Origin: Microbulbifer litoralis | GTDB lineage: Bacteria; Pseudomonadota; Gammaproteobacteria; Pseudomonadales; Cellvibrionaceae | DNA: 64,000 nucleotides | Direction: 5' to 3' | NCBI RefSeq assembly: GCF_023634065.1 | Contig: NZ_JALKCV010000005.1 | Coordinates: 186,001 to 250,000, forward strand | Part shown: positions 1 to 10,270 of the stretch, one piece after another | Position numbering within the stretch: the first letter of the stretch is position 1 | How the letters are laid out: the number at the start of each line of letters is the position of its first letter | Made by a program: the position numbers and the translations under genes | The notes under the pieces: generated by a model | What the model was told of the DNA's origin: nothing | The model's input: only the letters and a program-made list of their open reading frames with translations | The model's database searches: none

Positions 1-798
1 TTTGAGCAGGGCGTTCACCTCGGCCTGGGTGACCGGTTTGCGCACCTGCACGGACAGGTCGATGGCGGAGACATTGACGGTGGGAACCCGCATGGCCTGG
101 GCTTCGAACCGGCCGGCCAGGTGCGGCAGTATGCGCTCGATACCGCGGGCGAGACCGGTATCGACCGGGATGATCGAGGTCATGGCCGAGCGGGTTTTCC
201 TGAGGTCGGTGTGGTGGTAGGCATCGCTTACCGGCTGGTCGTTCATGGCCGAGTGGATGGTGGTGATCACGCCGGCATCGATACCGAAGGCTTTGTCCAG
301 TGCAGCGATGACCGGCACGCTGCAGTTGGTGGTACAGGAGGCGGCGGAGACGATGGTCTCTTCCCCACTGAGGACATTGTCGTTGACACCGTAGACGATG
401 GTGGCGTCCACGTCGCGGTTGGCGGGTTGGGAGAAGAGCACTTTTTTCGCGCCGGCTTTCAGGTGCAGCCCGGCGCGCTCGCGTTCGCTGAAACTGCCGG
501 TGCATTCCAACACTATGTCGATGCTGTCTTTGCGCCAGTCGAGGTCTTCGAGGTTCTCGTGGTGGGTCACCGCAATCCGGTCCCCATTGACGATCAAGGT
601 GTCCGCTGCGGTGGAGACATCGCCGGCAAAACGACCGTGAACGGAATCGTATTTGGTCAGGTGGGCGATGGTGGCGCAGTCGGCGAGCTCATTGATGGCA
701 ACGATCTGCAGGCGGTCGCGGGCACCGGATTCGTAAAGGGCGCGGAGAACGGAGCGGCCGATGCGGCCGTATCCGTTGATGGCGAGGCGGATAGTCAT
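1..798 (-). CDS. epd: D-erythrose-4-phosphate dehydrogenase (Epd/GapA family), 3' end outside window
   Basis: NAD-dependent aldehyde dehydrogenase of the GAPDH fold. Epd oxidises erythrose 4-phosphate toward pyridoxal phosphate; GapA uses glyceraldehyde 3-phosphate. The ATG is at 798 and 266 codons are visible, so about 70 residues are missing beyond base 1. Seen: N-terminal Rossmann motif NGYGRIGRS (residues 8-16) and the catalytic segment SCTTNC with Cys155. The stretches AINELAD and KYDSVHGRF, and the later TTIHSAM, resemble E. coli Epd more than GapA, which normally has a DLLD-type segment after AIN. It lies upstream of tkt on the same strand order, and tkt makes erythrose 4-phosphate, which fits Epd. 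Dual Gap/Epd activity cannot be excluded. Confidence 0.85.
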   Translation of the reverse strand, partial: MTIRLAINGYGRIGRSVLRALYESGARDRLQIVAINELADCATIAHLTKYDSVHGRFAGDVSTAADTLIVNGDRIAVTHHENLEDLDWRKDSIDIVLECTGSFSERERAGLHLKAGAKKVLFSQPANRDVDATIVYGVNDNVLSGEETIVSAASCTTNCSVPVIAALDKAFGIDAGVITTIHSAMNDQPVSDAYHHTDLRKTRSAMTSIIPVDTGLARGIERILPHLAGRFEAQAMRVPTVNVSAIDLSVQVRKPVTQAEVNALLK

Positions 799-843
799 CG
801 ATAGGCAGCCAACTTCGGCAGAGTGATTGTATTCCGGGGATGA

Positions 844-909
844 CTGGATCCCGGCCTGCGCCGGGATGACGACATTGCAATCGTCATGCCGGCGGGTGCC
901 GGCATCCAG
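844..909. repeat. Intergenic palindrome, 'CTGGATCCCGG...CCGGCATCCAG' family
   Basis: Imperfect inverted repeat filling most of the epd-tkt spacer. Left arm starts CTGGATCCCGGCCTGCGCC and right arm ends GGTGCCGGCATCCAG. A second copy lies between ahcY and metF (7038-7104). This kind of dispersed spacer palindrome is common in gammaproteobacterial genomes. No coding function is expected; it could form an RNA hairpin behind tkt. Confidence 0.7.
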
Positions 910-921
910 AGGAGCCGGTGA

Positions 922-2925
922 TTACTTCAACAGCTGTTCGACGGTCTCGACAACATTCTCGACGGTAAAGCCGAACTCCTTCATCAGCGCACCGCCCGGG
1001 GCGGATTCACCGAAGGTGCTCATGCCGACGATGGCGCCGTCGAAGCCGACGAACTTGTACCAGTAATCCCTGTGACCGGCTTCCACCGCAACACGGGCGC
1101 GTACAGAGGAAGGCAGTACGGATTCGCGGTAGGACTCGTCCTGTTCCATAAACGCCTCGGCGCAGGGCATGGAAACCACGCGGATCTTTTTGTCGGCCAG
1201 TTGCGCCCTGGCGGCCATGGCCAGCTCCACTTCGGAACCGGTGGCGATGAGGATGGCTTCCGGCGCGCCCTCGCAGTCCGCCAGTACATAGCCACCCTTT
1301 TCGATATGGGCCACCTGCGCGGCGTCACGCGGCTGCGGTGCCAGACCCTGGCGGCTGAAGACCAGCGCGCTGGGGCCGTCCTTGCGGCTGATGGCCATTT
1401 TCCAGCAGACCGCGGTTTCGGTGGTGTCCGCCGGGCGCCAGGTGTGCAGGTTCGGGGTCGCGCGCAGGGCGGTCAGCTGTTCCACCGGCTGGTGGGTGGG
1501 GCCGTCCTCGCCCAGGCCGATGGAGTCGTGGGTGTAGACGAAGATCACCCGCTGCTTCATCAGCGAGGCCATGCGCACGGCGTTGCGCGCGTATTCCATG
1601 AACATCAGGAAGGTGGCGCCGTAGGGCACGAAGCCGCCGTGCAGGGCGATGCCGTTCATGATCGCGCTCATGCCGAATTCGCGCACGCCGTAGTAGATGT
1701 AGTTGCCGGAGGCGTCGTCCGCACTCACGCCCCTGGAACCATTCCAGATGGTGAGGTTGGAACCGGCCAGGTCGGCGGAACCGCCGAGGAATTCCGGCAG
1801 CAGCGGGCCGAAGTTGTTCAGGGTATTCTGGCTGGCCTTGCGCGAGGCGACCTTCTCCGCCTTTTCCTGGCACTCCCTGATGTACTCGTCGGCCTTGACC
1901 AGGAAGTCCGCCGGCAGTTCGTCGCCGGCGCGACGCTCGAACTCGTCTGCCAGTTCCGGGAACGCCTCGCGGTAGTCGGCGAAGATATCCTGCCACTCCT
2001 CTTCCTGCGCCTCGCCCTTGCCGCGCGCATTCCAGCCCTCGTAGATTTCCGCCGGAATTTCGAAGGGCGCGTGGGGCCAGTTGATGGTCTCGCGCACCAG
2101 TGCAACCTCTTCCTCGCCCAGCGCCGCACCGTGGCATTCCTCGCGGCCCTGTTTGTTCGGCGAGCCGAAGCCGATCACGGTCTTGCAGCAGATGATGGTG
2201 GGCCTGTCGGTCTCGGCGCGGGCGGCCTCGATGGCCTTCTTGATCGCGGCGGAATCGTGGCCGTCCACATTCGCAATCACGTGCCAGCCGTAAGCCTCGA
2301 AGCGCTTGGGCGTATCGTCGGTGAACCAGCCCTGTACCTCGCCGTCGATGGAAATGCCGTTGTCGTCGTAGAAGGCGACCAGCTTGCCCAGGCCCAGGGT
2401 GCCGGCCAGGGAGCAGGCCTCGTGGGAGACGCCTTCCATCAGGCAGCCGTCACCCAGGAAGCAGTACGTGTGGTGATCCACCAGTTCGTAGCCCGGGCGA
2501 TTGAACTGTGCCGCCAGTACCTTTTCCGCCAGTGCCATGCCCACTGCGTTGGTGACGCCCTGGCCCAGCGGGCCGGTGGTGGTCTCGACACCCGGCGCAT
2601 AGCCGTACTCCGGGTGGCCGGGGGTTTTGGAGTGCAGCTGGCGGAAATTCTGCAGCTCTTCCAGCGGCAGCTCGTAACCGGACAGGTGCAGCAGCGAATA
2701 GAGCAGCATGGAACCGTGACCGTTCGACAGTACGAAGCGGTCGCGGTCCGCCCAGTCCGGGTTGGCCGGATTGTGCTTCAGGTAGTCGTTCCACAGGACT
2801 TCGGCGATATCCGCCATGCCCATGGGCGCGCCGGGGTGGCCGCTGTTGGCTTTCTGCACGGCATCCATGGACAGGGCGCGAACGGCATTGGCCAGTTCGG
2901 TGCGGGAAGGGGTCTGGGAACTCAT
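922..2925 (-). CDS. tkt: Transketolase
   Basis: Thiamine-diphosphate enzyme of the non-oxidative pentose phosphate pathway, moving two-carbon units between ketoses and aldoses. The open frame runs further upstream, but the family start is the ATG at 2925 ([11 protein letters not shown]), giving 667 residues, the usual length of bacterial transketolases. Seen: N-terminal [14 protein letters not shown] and [17 protein letters not shown]; the ThDP-binding run [13 protein letters not shown] then DDNGISIDG; the pyrimidine-domain segment [19 protein letters not shown]; and a C-terminal domain ending with EQLLK. It is transcribed toward epd with only a 123 bp palindrome-bearing spacer, so co-transcription is possible. 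The divergent neighbour is the SahR-type regulator. Confidence 0.97.
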   Translation of the reverse strand: MSSQTPSRTELANAVRALSMDAVQKANSGHPGAPMGMADIAEVLWNDYLKHNPANPDWADRDRFVLSNGHGSMLLYSLLHLSGYELPLEELQNFRQLHSKTPGHPEYGYAPGVETTTGPLGQGVTNAVGMALAEKVLAAQFNRPGYELVDHHTYCFLGDGCLMEGVSHEACSLAGTLGLGKLVAFYDDNGISIDGEVQGWFTDDTPKRFEAYGWHVIANVDGHDSAAIKKAIEAARAETDRPTIICCKTVIGFGSPNKQGREECHGAALGEEEVALVRETINWPHAPFEIPAEIYEGWNARGKGEAQEEEWQDIFADYREAFPELADEFERRAGDELPADFLVKADEYIRECQEKAEKVASRKASQNTLNNFGPLLPEFLGGSADLAGSNLTIWNGSRGVSADDASGNYIYYGVREFGMSAIMNGIALHGGFVPYGATFLMFMEYARNAVRMASLMKQRVIFVYTHDSIGLGEDGPTHQPVEQLTALRATPNLHTWRPADTTETAVCWKMAISRKDGPSALVFSRQGLAPQPRDAAQVAHIEKGGYVLADCEGAPEAILIATGSEVELAMAARAQLADKKIRVVSMPCAEAFMEQDESYRESVLPSSVRARVAVEAGHRDYWYKFVGFDGAIVGMSTFGESAPGGALMKEFGFTVENVVETVEQLLK

Positions 2926-3126
2926 AGGGCTCAGCTCTCTGGTCGGTTCTTGCGGGCCGGGTTTTTCACCGCGGGCCGCGGCGGCTAAAAAGGACGCGTA
3001 TTCTCCCGCAATCCGCTGCGGGGCGCAAAGGCGGCGGGCCATTCGACCCGACAACACGGCGGAAATGGTAACGCTACCACATCGATCCCAAAAACAGCCG
3101 GACTTCATCAAAAATTATTAATGCAC

Positions 3127-3150
3127 CTATATCAAAAAACTTTGATATAG
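3127..3150. promoter_or_regulatory. Perfect palindrome, likely SahR operator
   Basis: Arms CTATATCAAA and TTTGATATAG are exact reverse complements separated by AAAC. The site ends 27 bases before the ATG of the ArsR-methyltransferase gene, in the tkt/sahR divergent spacer. ArsR-family dimers bind short palindromes of this kind, and SahR regulators are known to control SAM/SAH-cycle genes. The assignment to this protein is inference from position and symmetry. Confidence 0.75.
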
Positions 3151-3177
3151 AGTAATGGCACTGCTAAACTCCCCGCC

Positions 3178-4143
3178 ATGCTTCCCTTCCAGCCCTCCAC
3201 GGATACTGCCGATCGCCAGGATGGCGACGCGATTGCGCTACTGGCCGCACGCCTGAAAGCGGCCGGCGATCCGCTGCGCCTGGAGATTTTGCGCCTGCTG
3301 AGCCAGGACTCCTACAGCGTGCTGGAGCTGTGCCGCATCTTCGACCTGCGCCAGCCGGCGCTGTCGCACCACCTGAAGGTGCTGGCCCAGGCGGAGCTGG
3401 TGAGCAGGCGCCGCGAGGGCAACAACCTGTTTTACCGACGCAGCGGTCACGACGACGGCCTGCAACCGCTGTTCGCCAGCCTCGACCAGTTGCCGCTGCC
3501 CCCCGAGCGCACGGCCGCCGTGGAGCGGGTGGCGGCGGAACGCGCCGAGGCATCGCGGCGTTTCTTCGCCGACTACGGCAACCGCTTCCGCGAGCAGCAG
3601 GAGCTGATCGCCGGCTACGAGGTCTACGGCCCGCAGGTGGCACAGCTGCTGAAACCCGGTGCGGCGGCAATGGAAGTGGGCCCCGGTGAGGGCGAGTTCC
3701 TGGCCGAGCTGGCGATGCGCTTCGAGCGCATTGCGGCACTGGACCTGTCCCACACCATGCTGGAGCGCGCGCAACAGTTTGCCGGGGACAAGCGGCTGGG
3801 CAATATCGAGTTTATCCACGGCGATACCCGCGAAGCGGCGGCGCGGCCGGACAGCGCCGACAGCATCGTCGTCAATATGGTGCTGCACCACACCCCGGAG
3901 CCGGCACAGATTTTCCGCGACCTGGAACAGGCGCTGAAAAGCGGTGGCCAACTACTGGTGGCGGAGCTGCAGGATCACCGCCAGGACTGGGCGCGCGAGG
4001 CCTGCGGTGACCTGTGGCTGGGCTTTGCGCCGGAGCAGCTGAGCGGCTGGGCCGAGGAGGCCGGGCTTGCGAACGGGCGCAGTGTGTACAGTGCACTGCG
4101 CAATGGGTTTCAGATCCAGATTCGGGAATTTATCAAACCCTAA
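3178..4143 (+). CDS. sahR: ArsR-family regulator fused to SAM-dependent methyltransferase domain (SahR type)
   Basis: Two-domain transcription regulator of 321 residues. Residues about 18-90 form an ArsR winged helix (GDPLRLEILRLLS, then the recognition region QPALSHHLKVLAQAEL). Residues about 145-320 are a class I methyltransferase fold with motif I MEVGPGEGEF (165-174), acidic AALDLS and VVNMVLHHT. SahR proteins sense S-adenosylhomocysteine and repress genes of the methionine/SAH cycle. Here metK, ahcY and metF follow on the same strand, which fits that role. A perfect palindrome lies just upstream of the ATG, suggesting autoregulation. The methyltransferase domain probably acts as a ligand-binding fold, but catalysis cannot be excluded from sequence. 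Confidence 0.88.
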   Translation: MLPFQPSTDTADRQDGDAIALLAARLKAAGDPLRLEILRLLSQDSYSVLELCRIFDLRQPALSHHLKVLAQAELVSRRREGNNLFYRRSGHDDGLQPLFASLDQLPLPPERTAAVERVAAERAEASRRFFADYGNRFREQQELIAGYEVYGPQVAQLLKPGAAAMEVGPGEGEFLAELAMRFERIAALDLSHTMLERAQQFAGDKRLGNIEFIHGDTREAAARPDSADSIVVNMVLHHTPEPAQIFRDLEQALKSGGQLLVAELQDHRQDWAREACGDLWLGFAPEQLSGWAEEAGLANGRSVYSALRNGFQIQIREFIKP

Positions 4144-4197
4144 CGGTGCGCACGGCGCACCCTACAGGTGTGCGAGTAGGGTGCGCCGTGCGCACCG
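4144..4197. repeat. Perfect 22 bp inverted repeat between sahR and metK
   Basis: Arms at 4144-4165 and 4176-4197 are exact reverse complements (right arm begins GTAGGGTGCGCCGTGCG) around a 10-base loop. It starts directly after the sahR stop codon region and would form a very stable RNA hairpin, possibly an attenuator or terminator between sahR and metK. Single arms recur at 5593-5614 and, degenerate, at 63953-63970. Confidence 0.9.
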
Positions 4198-4274
4198 GAA
4201 GAAGTGGAATCGATCGAACCGCTTAAAGCGACCTCACAATGGAGCGCCTGCGGCGTCATTAATGGAGAGATCAT

Positions 4275-5495
<1,221 letters not shown>

Positions 5496-5498
5496 TTT

Positions 5499-5540
5499 CG
5501 GGACTCGGGACTCGGGACTCGGGACTCGGGACTCGGGACT
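5499..5540. repeat. Heptamer tandem repeat, six CGGGACT units
   Basis: Six perfect consecutive copies of CGGGACT directly after the metK stop codon. The same heptamer appears twice in reverse orientation at 53201-53214, in front of hutU, and once near 54910 after hutU. It lies in a spacer; slipped-strand length variation is possible. Confidence 0.95.
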
Positions 5541-5554
5541 CGCAAGATTGTGCT

Positions 5555-5581
5555 GTAGGAGCCTGCAGGGCAGGCTCCTAC
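5555..5581. repeat. Short intergenic palindrome GTAGGAGCCTGC/GCAGGCTCCTAC
   Basis: Two 12 bp arms around a 3-base loop between metK and ahcY. A longer relative sits between hutU and hutH (54931-55001). This is a common spacer-palindrome type in gammaproteobacteria. Confidence 0.85.
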
Positions 5582-5592
5582 AGGAAAAACAT

Positions 5593-5614
5593 GTAGGGTG
5601 CGCCGTGCGCACCG
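5593..5614. repeat. Single arm of the GTAGGGTGCGCC repeat family
   Basis: Identical to the right arm of the hairpin at 4144-4197, here without its partner, 26 bases before ahcY. A degenerate third location is at 63953-63970. Confidence 0.85.
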
Positions 5615-5640
5615 ATAGATCCGACTAATTGGGTAAAACG

Positions 5641-7026
5641 ATGAACCAGATGAGCACCGAATTCAAAGACTTCAAAGTGGCCGATATCGGCCTGGCCGAC
5701 TGGGGCCGCCGCGAAATCGAGATCGCCGAGGGCGAGATGCCGGCGCTGATGACCCTGCGGGAAAAATACCGCGCGGAACAGCCGCTGAAAGACGCGCGCA
5801 TCATGGGCTGTATCCATATGACCATCCAGACCGCCGTGCTGATCGAGACACTGGTGGCACTGGGCGCCGAAGTGCGCTGGTCCTCGTGCAATATTTTCTC
5901 CACCCAGGATCACGCCGCCGCGGCCATCGCCGCCAGCGGTGTGCCGGTATTCGCCTGGAAGGGCGAAACCGAGGAAGAATACGAGTGGTGCCTGGAGCGC
6001 ACCGTGGGCGCGGACGTGGCCGGCTGGCAGCCGAACCTGATCCTCGACGACGGCGGCGACCTGACCGAACTGCTGCACCGCAAATACCCGGAGATCCTCG
6101 ACAACTGCCACGGCATCTCCGAGGAGACCACCACCGGCGTACACCGCCTGCAGGACATGCTCAAGGCGGGCACGCTGAAAGTGCCGGCAATCAACGTCAA
6201 CGACGCCGTCACCAAGAGCAAGAACGACAACAAATACGGCTGCCGCCACAGCCTCAACGATGCCATCAAGCGCGGTACCGATCACCTGCTGTCCGGCAAG
6301 AAGGCGCTGGTAGTCGGCTACGGCGACGTGGGCAAGGGCTCCGCTGCCTCGCTGCGTCAAGAGGGCATGATCGTCAAGGTGTCCGAAGTGGATCCGATCT
6401 GCGCCATGCAGGCCTGCATGGACGGCTTCGAGCTGGTATCGCCGTATAAAGACGGCATCAATACCGGCACCGACGAGGGCGTCAACCGCGAGTTGCTGGC
6501 CAATACCGACCTGATCGTCACCACCACCGGCAACACCACCGTCTGCGATGCACCCATGCTGAAAGCGCTGAAGAGCGGCGCCGTGGTGTGCAATATCGGC
6601 CACTTCGACAACGAGATCGATACCGCCTTTATGCGCGAAAACTGGCAGTGGCAAGAAGTGAAACCGCAGGTGCACAAAATCGTGCGCAATGCGGCGGACA
6701 ACGATCACCTGCTGCTGCTGTCCGAGGGCCGCCTGGTCAACCTGGGCAACGCCACCGGCCACCCGAGCCGCATCATGGACGGCTCCTTCGCCAACCAGGT
6801 GCTGGCCCAGATCCACCTGTTCCAGGAAAAATTCGCCGAGCTGCCGACGGACCAGAAAGTTTCCGCACTCTACGTGAAAGTGCTGCCGAAACACCTGGAC
6901 GAGGAAGTGGCGCGCTATATGGTACAGGGCTTCGGCGGCGTGATTACGCGCATGACCGACGAGCAGGCCGGTTATATCGGCGTGTCCGTGGATGGGCCCT
7001 ACAAGCCGGAAAGTTACAAGTATTAA
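5641..7026 (+). CDS. ahcY: Adenosylhomocysteinase
   Basis: NAD-dependent hydrolase splitting S-adenosylhomocysteine into homocysteine and adenosine, which removes the inhibitor of methyltransferases. From the ATG at 5641 the protein has 461 residues, typical for the family; a further in-frame ATG at 5650 is also possible. Seen: substrate-domain segments [15 protein letters not shown] and [39 protein letters not shown], the NAD-binding [13 protein letters not shown], and the C-terminal signature ending KPESYKY. No SAH-riboswitch-like structure is evident in the 145 bp spacer upstream, which is filled by repeats. Control is more likely through SahR. Confidence 0.98.
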   Translation: MNQMSTEFKDFKVADIGLADWGRREIEIAEGEMPALMTLREKYRAEQPLKDARIMGCIHMTIQTAVLIETLVALGAEVRWSSCNIFSTQDHAAAAIAASGVPVFAWKGETEEEYEWCLERTVGADVAGWQPNLILDDGGDLTELLHRKYPEILDNCHGISEETTTGVHRLQDMLKAGTLKVPAINVNDAVTKSKNDNKYGCRHSLNDAIKRGTDHLLSGKKALVVGYGDVGKGSAASLRQEGMIVKVSEVDPICAMQACMDGFELVSPYKDGINTGTDEGVNRELLANTDLIVTTTGNTTVCDAPMLKALKSGAVVCNIGHFDNEIDTAFMRENWQWQEVKPQVHKIVRNAADNDHLLLLSEGRLVNLGNATGHPSRIMDGSFANQVLAQIHLFQEKFAELPTDQKVSALYVKVLPKHLDEEVARYMVQGFGGVITRMTDEQAGYIGVSVDGPYKPESYKY

Positions 7027-7037
7027 ACCACCCCCAG

Positions 7038-7104
7038 CTGGATCCCGGGTCGAGCCCGGGATGACGATACCAATTTCGTCATGCCGGCGCAGGCCGGCAT
7101 CCAG
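7038..7104. repeat. Intergenic palindrome, second copy of the CTGGATCCCGG family
   Basis: Begins CTGGATCCCGGGTCGAGCC and ends GCAGGCCGGCATCCAG, between ahcY and metF. It contains a strong inner hairpin CCCGGGTCGAGCCCGGG. The related copy is at 844-909. Confidence 0.75.
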
Positions 7105-7128
7105 AACCTGGGACTGGAAGTGAGCACT

Positions 7129-7968
7129 ATGACCGACACCCCCAGAATCAGCTTCGAGTTCTTCCCGCCCAAGACCCCAGAGGGCCGGGAAAAACTGTAC
7201 AAGACCCGCGAGACACTGCAGGCATTCAACCCGGACTTTTTCTCCGTGACCTACGGCGCCGGCGGCACCACCCGCGATACCACGGCCAATATCGTCACCG
7301 ATATGCGCGGCGACGGCATCTCCATCGCGCCGCACCTGTCTTTCGGCGGCGACAACGAAGAGATCGTACTGGGCCTGCTGAATCGCTACAAAGAGGCGGG
7401 CGTGGACCGTATCGTCGCCCTGCGCGGTGATATGCCTTCGGGCATGGGCGCCGTGGCGCAGCTGGTCTACGCCAACGAGCTGGTGGCCTTTATCCGCCGC
7501 CACACCGGCGACCACTTTCACCTGGAAGTGGCGGCCTATCCGGAAATCCATCCGGAGTCGCAGAGCTACGACGACGACATCCACTACCTGAAGGTCAAGT
7601 TCGAGGCCGGCGCCGACAGCGCACTGACCCAGTACTTCTACAACCCGGATGCGTATTTCTATTTTGTCGACCAGTGCCAGAAGGCCGGCATCGACGCGCC
7701 GATTATTCCGGGCATCATGCCGATCACCAATTTCGCCAACCTGGCGCGCTTCTCGCGCAACTGCGGCGCGGAGATCCCGCGCTGGCTGCGCCAGCGGATG
7801 GAGAGCTTCCGCGATCCGGAAGATATCAAAAAGCTGGGGCTGGAAGTGGTCACAGACCTGTGCGAAACCCTGATCGAGGGCGGCGCACCGGGGCTGCATT
7901 TCTACACCATGAACCAGGTGAGCCCCAACGCGGATATCCTGCGCGCACTGGATATCCCTGAAAACTGA
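7129..7968 (+). CDS. metF: Methylenetetrahydrofolate reductase
   Basis: Flavoprotein reducing 5,10-methylene-THF to 5-methyl-THF, the methyl donor for methionine synthesis. The 279-residue TIM-barrel protein starts at the ATG at 7129 (MTDTPRISFEFFPPKT); upstream in-frame codons belong to the intergenic palindrome. Seen: the start motif SFEFFPPK, SVTYGAGGTTRD, the folate/FAD region IVALRGDMP, EVAAYPEIHPES, LKVKFEAGADSALTQYFYN, and PGIMPITNFANLARFS. It closes the sahR-metK-ahcY-metF block and supplies methyl groups to the cycle. No separate promoter or palindrome of the SahR kind was found before it. Confidence 0.97.
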   Translation: MTDTPRISFEFFPPKTPEGREKLYKTRETLQAFNPDFFSVTYGAGGTTRDTTANIVTDMRGDGISIAPHLSFGGDNEEIVLGLLNRYKEAGVDRIVALRGDMPSGMGAVAQLVYANELVAFIRRHTGDHFHLEVAAYPEIHPESQSYDDDIHYLKVKFEAGADSALTQYFYNPDAYFYFVDQCQKAGIDAPIIPGIMPITNFANLARFSRNCGAEIPRWLRQRMESFRDPEDIKKLGLEVVTDLCETLIEGGAPGLHFYTMNQVSPNADILRALDIPEN

Positions 7969-7986
7969 TAGGCCGCTGTCTCGTGT

Positions 7987-8085
7987 CGCCCGGATGCAGG
8001 CGCGCAGCGCTGGAATCCGGGAGCCCTTTCCCGGGCCGCTTTCTCCCGGATTCCGCTTCGCTCCATCCGGACTACGGCTCCTCCC
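7987..8085. repeat. Intergenic repeat, 'ATTCCGCTTCGCTCCATCCGG' family
   Basis: Imperfect inverted repeat in the metF-OPT spacer: left arm CCCGGATGCAGGCGCGCAGC, right arm including ATTCCGCTTCGCTCCATCCG. A second copy lies at 27788-27893 after tex. This is a widely dispersed gammaproteobacterial spacer repeat. Confidence 0.75.
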
Positions 8086-8185
8086 ACCCACGGTCTGAAA
8101 TCGGTGCAAACGGACTATCTGCGAATCCTTCCCGGAATTCCATCTGCTATAAGAGTGGAAGCCGATAACAACCGGGGATTTGCCC

Positions 8186-10180
8186 ATGGCCGATACACCT
8201 CTCGTCGCCCCCGAGCGCAACCTGCGCGAACTCACACTGAAAGCGCTGATTCTCGGCGCTATCCTGTCGGCGGTGCTGGCCGCCGCCAACGCCTATATCG
8301 GCCTGCTGGTGGGCCTGACCGTCTCCGCCTCCATTCCCGCCGCCGCGGCCTCGATGGGCATACTGCGGCTGTTCCGCCGTTCCACCATCCTGGAAAACAA
8401 TATGGTGCAGACCGCCGCCTCGGCGGGGGAATCCCTTGCCGCTGGGATTATCTTTACGCTACCGGCACTGGTGATCATGGGCGCCTGGGACGGCTACCAC
8501 TGGGGCACCATGGCATTGATCGGTGTGCTCGGCGGCATTCTCGGTGTCGCCTTTACCATTCCGCTGCGGCGCGCGCTGATTGTGGAAACCCAGCTGGCAT
8601 TCCCCGAGGGTGTCGCTACCGCGCAGGTACTGAAAACCGGTGGTATCGAAACCGACAAGGATCACCCCGAGTACCGTCACGATGAGGAGGCCCAACGCAG
8701 TTTCCGTGTACTGTTGAGCGCCGCCGGCCTGGGCGGGCTGATCAAGCTGCTGGAATCCGGCGTGGGCCTGCTGGCCGGCGGTGTCGCCGCGACGCGCAGC
8801 TGGCTGGGCGGCAACTGGCTGTTTACCGGCAATATCACCCTGAGCCCGGCGCTGCTCGGCGTGGGCTATATCGTCGGCCGCAATATTGCCTCGCTGGTGT
8901 TTATCGGCGGCGCCATCGGCACCCTGATCGGCGTGCCGCTCAACTGGCTGCTGAATCGCGAAGAACTGATGGGCATTGCCGGCGTCAGTGGCGCAATGGA
9001 AAACTGGAGCGGACAGGATTGGCAGGACCTGGCCAACACCTCCTGGCAGCAGTGCCGCCGCATCGGGGTCGGCGCCATGATGGTGGGCGGCGTCTGGTCG
9101 CTATTCACACTGGCGCGGCCATTGGCGGTGGGCGTGCGTGCGTCACTGCACGCGCACCGGCAGTCGAAAACCCACGGCACCACCGCCCTGCGCACGGAAC
9201 AGGATACCCCGATTCCGTACGTGGGCCTGCTGGTGCTGCTGTCTTCCGTGCCGCTCTATTTTATTTTCCTGCACGCGCTGGACGGCTATCCGGAGCGCGC
9301 CTGGATCGCGGCCATCATGTCCGCCCTGATGCTGCTGCTCGGCTTTGTATTCGCCTCGGTGGCCGGTTACATGGCCGGCCTGGTGGGCTCCAGCAACAAT
9401 CCCATCAGTGGCGTCACCATTGCCACGGTCATCGTCTCGGCGCTGATCCTGCTGCAGTTGATGGGCAACCAGGGCATGGGCGCGAAACTCGGCCCCATCG
9501 CAGTCATGTACCTGGCCGGCATGATCTGCTCCGCCGCGGCCATCGCCGGCGACAATATGCAGGACCTGAAGTGCGGCCATATCGTCGGCGCCACGCCCTG
9601 GCGCCAGCAGCTGTTCCAGATGGTCGGTGTGGTGGCCGCCGCCGGCGCCATCCCGCTGGTGCTGTCGATACTCGACCAGGGCTACGGCATCGGCCGCGTC
9701 AGTCCACTGAACCCGGGAGCGACACCGCTGTCCGCGCCACAGGCAAACCTGATGCGCGACCTGTCCACCGGCATCTTCGGCGCCGGTATCGAGTGGGCCT
9801 ATATCTTTATCGGTTTCGGGCTGGCGGCGATATTGATCGTGCTGGACCAGGTCCAGAAAAACCGCGGCTCGGATTTCCGCTTCCCGGTACTGGCGGTCGC
9901 CGTGGGTGTCTACCTGCCGCTGGGCCTGTCGGTGCCGATTTTTCTCGGCGGCCTGCTGGCGCACTGGCAGCGCAAACATCGTGCTGGCGACAGCGAGGGG
10001 AACGGACTACTGCTGGCATCCGGGTTGATTACCGGCGAGGCATTGATGGGCGTGCTGGTGGCGGTATTGGCGGTGACGCTGCCAGGGCAGGTGCCGTTCC
10101 TGAAAGAACTGGCGATCTCACCGTGGTTGGGACTGCTGGGATTGGCGATGTGTTTCTTTTACTTGCTTAAAAAAGGCTGA
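8186..10180 (+). CDS. OPT-family oligopeptide transporter
   Basis: Inner-membrane transporter of 664 residues with about 15 hydrophobic segments along its whole length. OPT proteins import small peptides or metal-siderophore complexes by proton symport. The ATG at 8186 follows a GGGGA stretch. Seen: an N-terminal ANAYIGLLVGLTVSASIPAA segment, the conserved SAGESLAAGIIFTLPAL region, QLAFPEGVATAQVL, the loop GSSNNPISGVT, and GDNMQDLKCGHIVGATPW, all typical of the bacterial OPT subfamily. It stands alone and ends at a strong bidirectional terminator shared with the convergent TonB-dependent receptor gene. The actual substrate cannot be read from sequence. Confidence 0.93.
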   Translation: MADTPLVAPERNLRELTLKALILGAILSAVLAAANAYIGLLVGLTVSASIPAAAASMGILRLFRRSTILENNMVQTAASAGESLAAGIIFTLPALVIMGAWDGYHWGTMALIGVLGGILGVAFTIPLRRALIVETQLAFPEGVATAQVLKTGGIETDKDHPEYRHDEEAQRSFRVLLSAAGLGGLIKLLESGVGLLAGGVAATRSWLGGNWLFTGNITLSPALLGVGYIVGRNIASLVFIGGAIGTLIGVPLNWLLNREELMGIAGVSGAMENWSGQDWQDLANTSWQQCRRIGVGAMMVGGVWSLFTLARPLAVGVRASLHAHRQSKTHGTTALRTEQDTPIPYVGLLVLLSSVPLYFIFLHALDGYPERAWIAAIMSALMLLLGFVFASVAGYMAGLVGSSNNPISGVTIATVIVSALILLQLMGNQGMGAKLGPIAVMYLAGMICSAAAIAGDNMQDLKCGHIVGATPWRQQLFQMVGVVAAAGAIPLVLSILDQGYGIGRVSPLNPGATPLSAPQANLMRDLSTGIFGAGIEWAYIFIGFGLAAILIVLDQVQKNRGSDFRFPVLAVAVGVYLPLGLSVPIFLGGLLAHWQRKHRAGDSEGNGLLLASGLITGEALMGVLVAVLAVTLPGQVPFLKELAISPWLGLLGLAMCFFYLLKKG

Positions 10181-10224
10181 CGTATTCATCAGCAGAAACT
10201 ACCCTCGCCCGGGCAAATTGCGAA

Positions 10225-10250
10225 AAAACCCGCCGGTTGCGGCGGGTTTT
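10225..10250. terminator. Bidirectional rho-independent terminator
   Basis: Perfect stem AAAACCCGCCG / CGGCGGGTTTT with loop GTTG. It has T-runs in both directions and lies between the convergent OPT transporter and TonB receptor genes. Confidence 0.93.
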
Positions 10251-10270
10251 ATAGGGCTCAGAATCGCTAC

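Noticed and set aside
121-804. 227-codon plus-strand open frame at the left edge
   Set aside because: Antisense of the epd gene, whose reverse-strand translation matches the family throughout.
1072-2988. 638-codon plus-strand open frame opposite tkt
   Set aside because: Exact antisense of a full-length transketolase in high-GC DNA; low-complexity translation with no family motifs.
5499-5540. Possible mini CRISPR array
   Set aside because: Seven-base units without spacers; a simple tandem repeat.
5496-5640. Possible SAH riboswitch upstream of ahcY
   Set aside because: The spacer consists of heptamer repeats and known palindromes; no SAH-aptamer-like conserved core could be recognised.
5578-8289. 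903-codon minus-strand open frame opposite ahcY and metF
   Set aside because: Shadow frame spanning two real genes and spacer palindromes; no start site or motifs.
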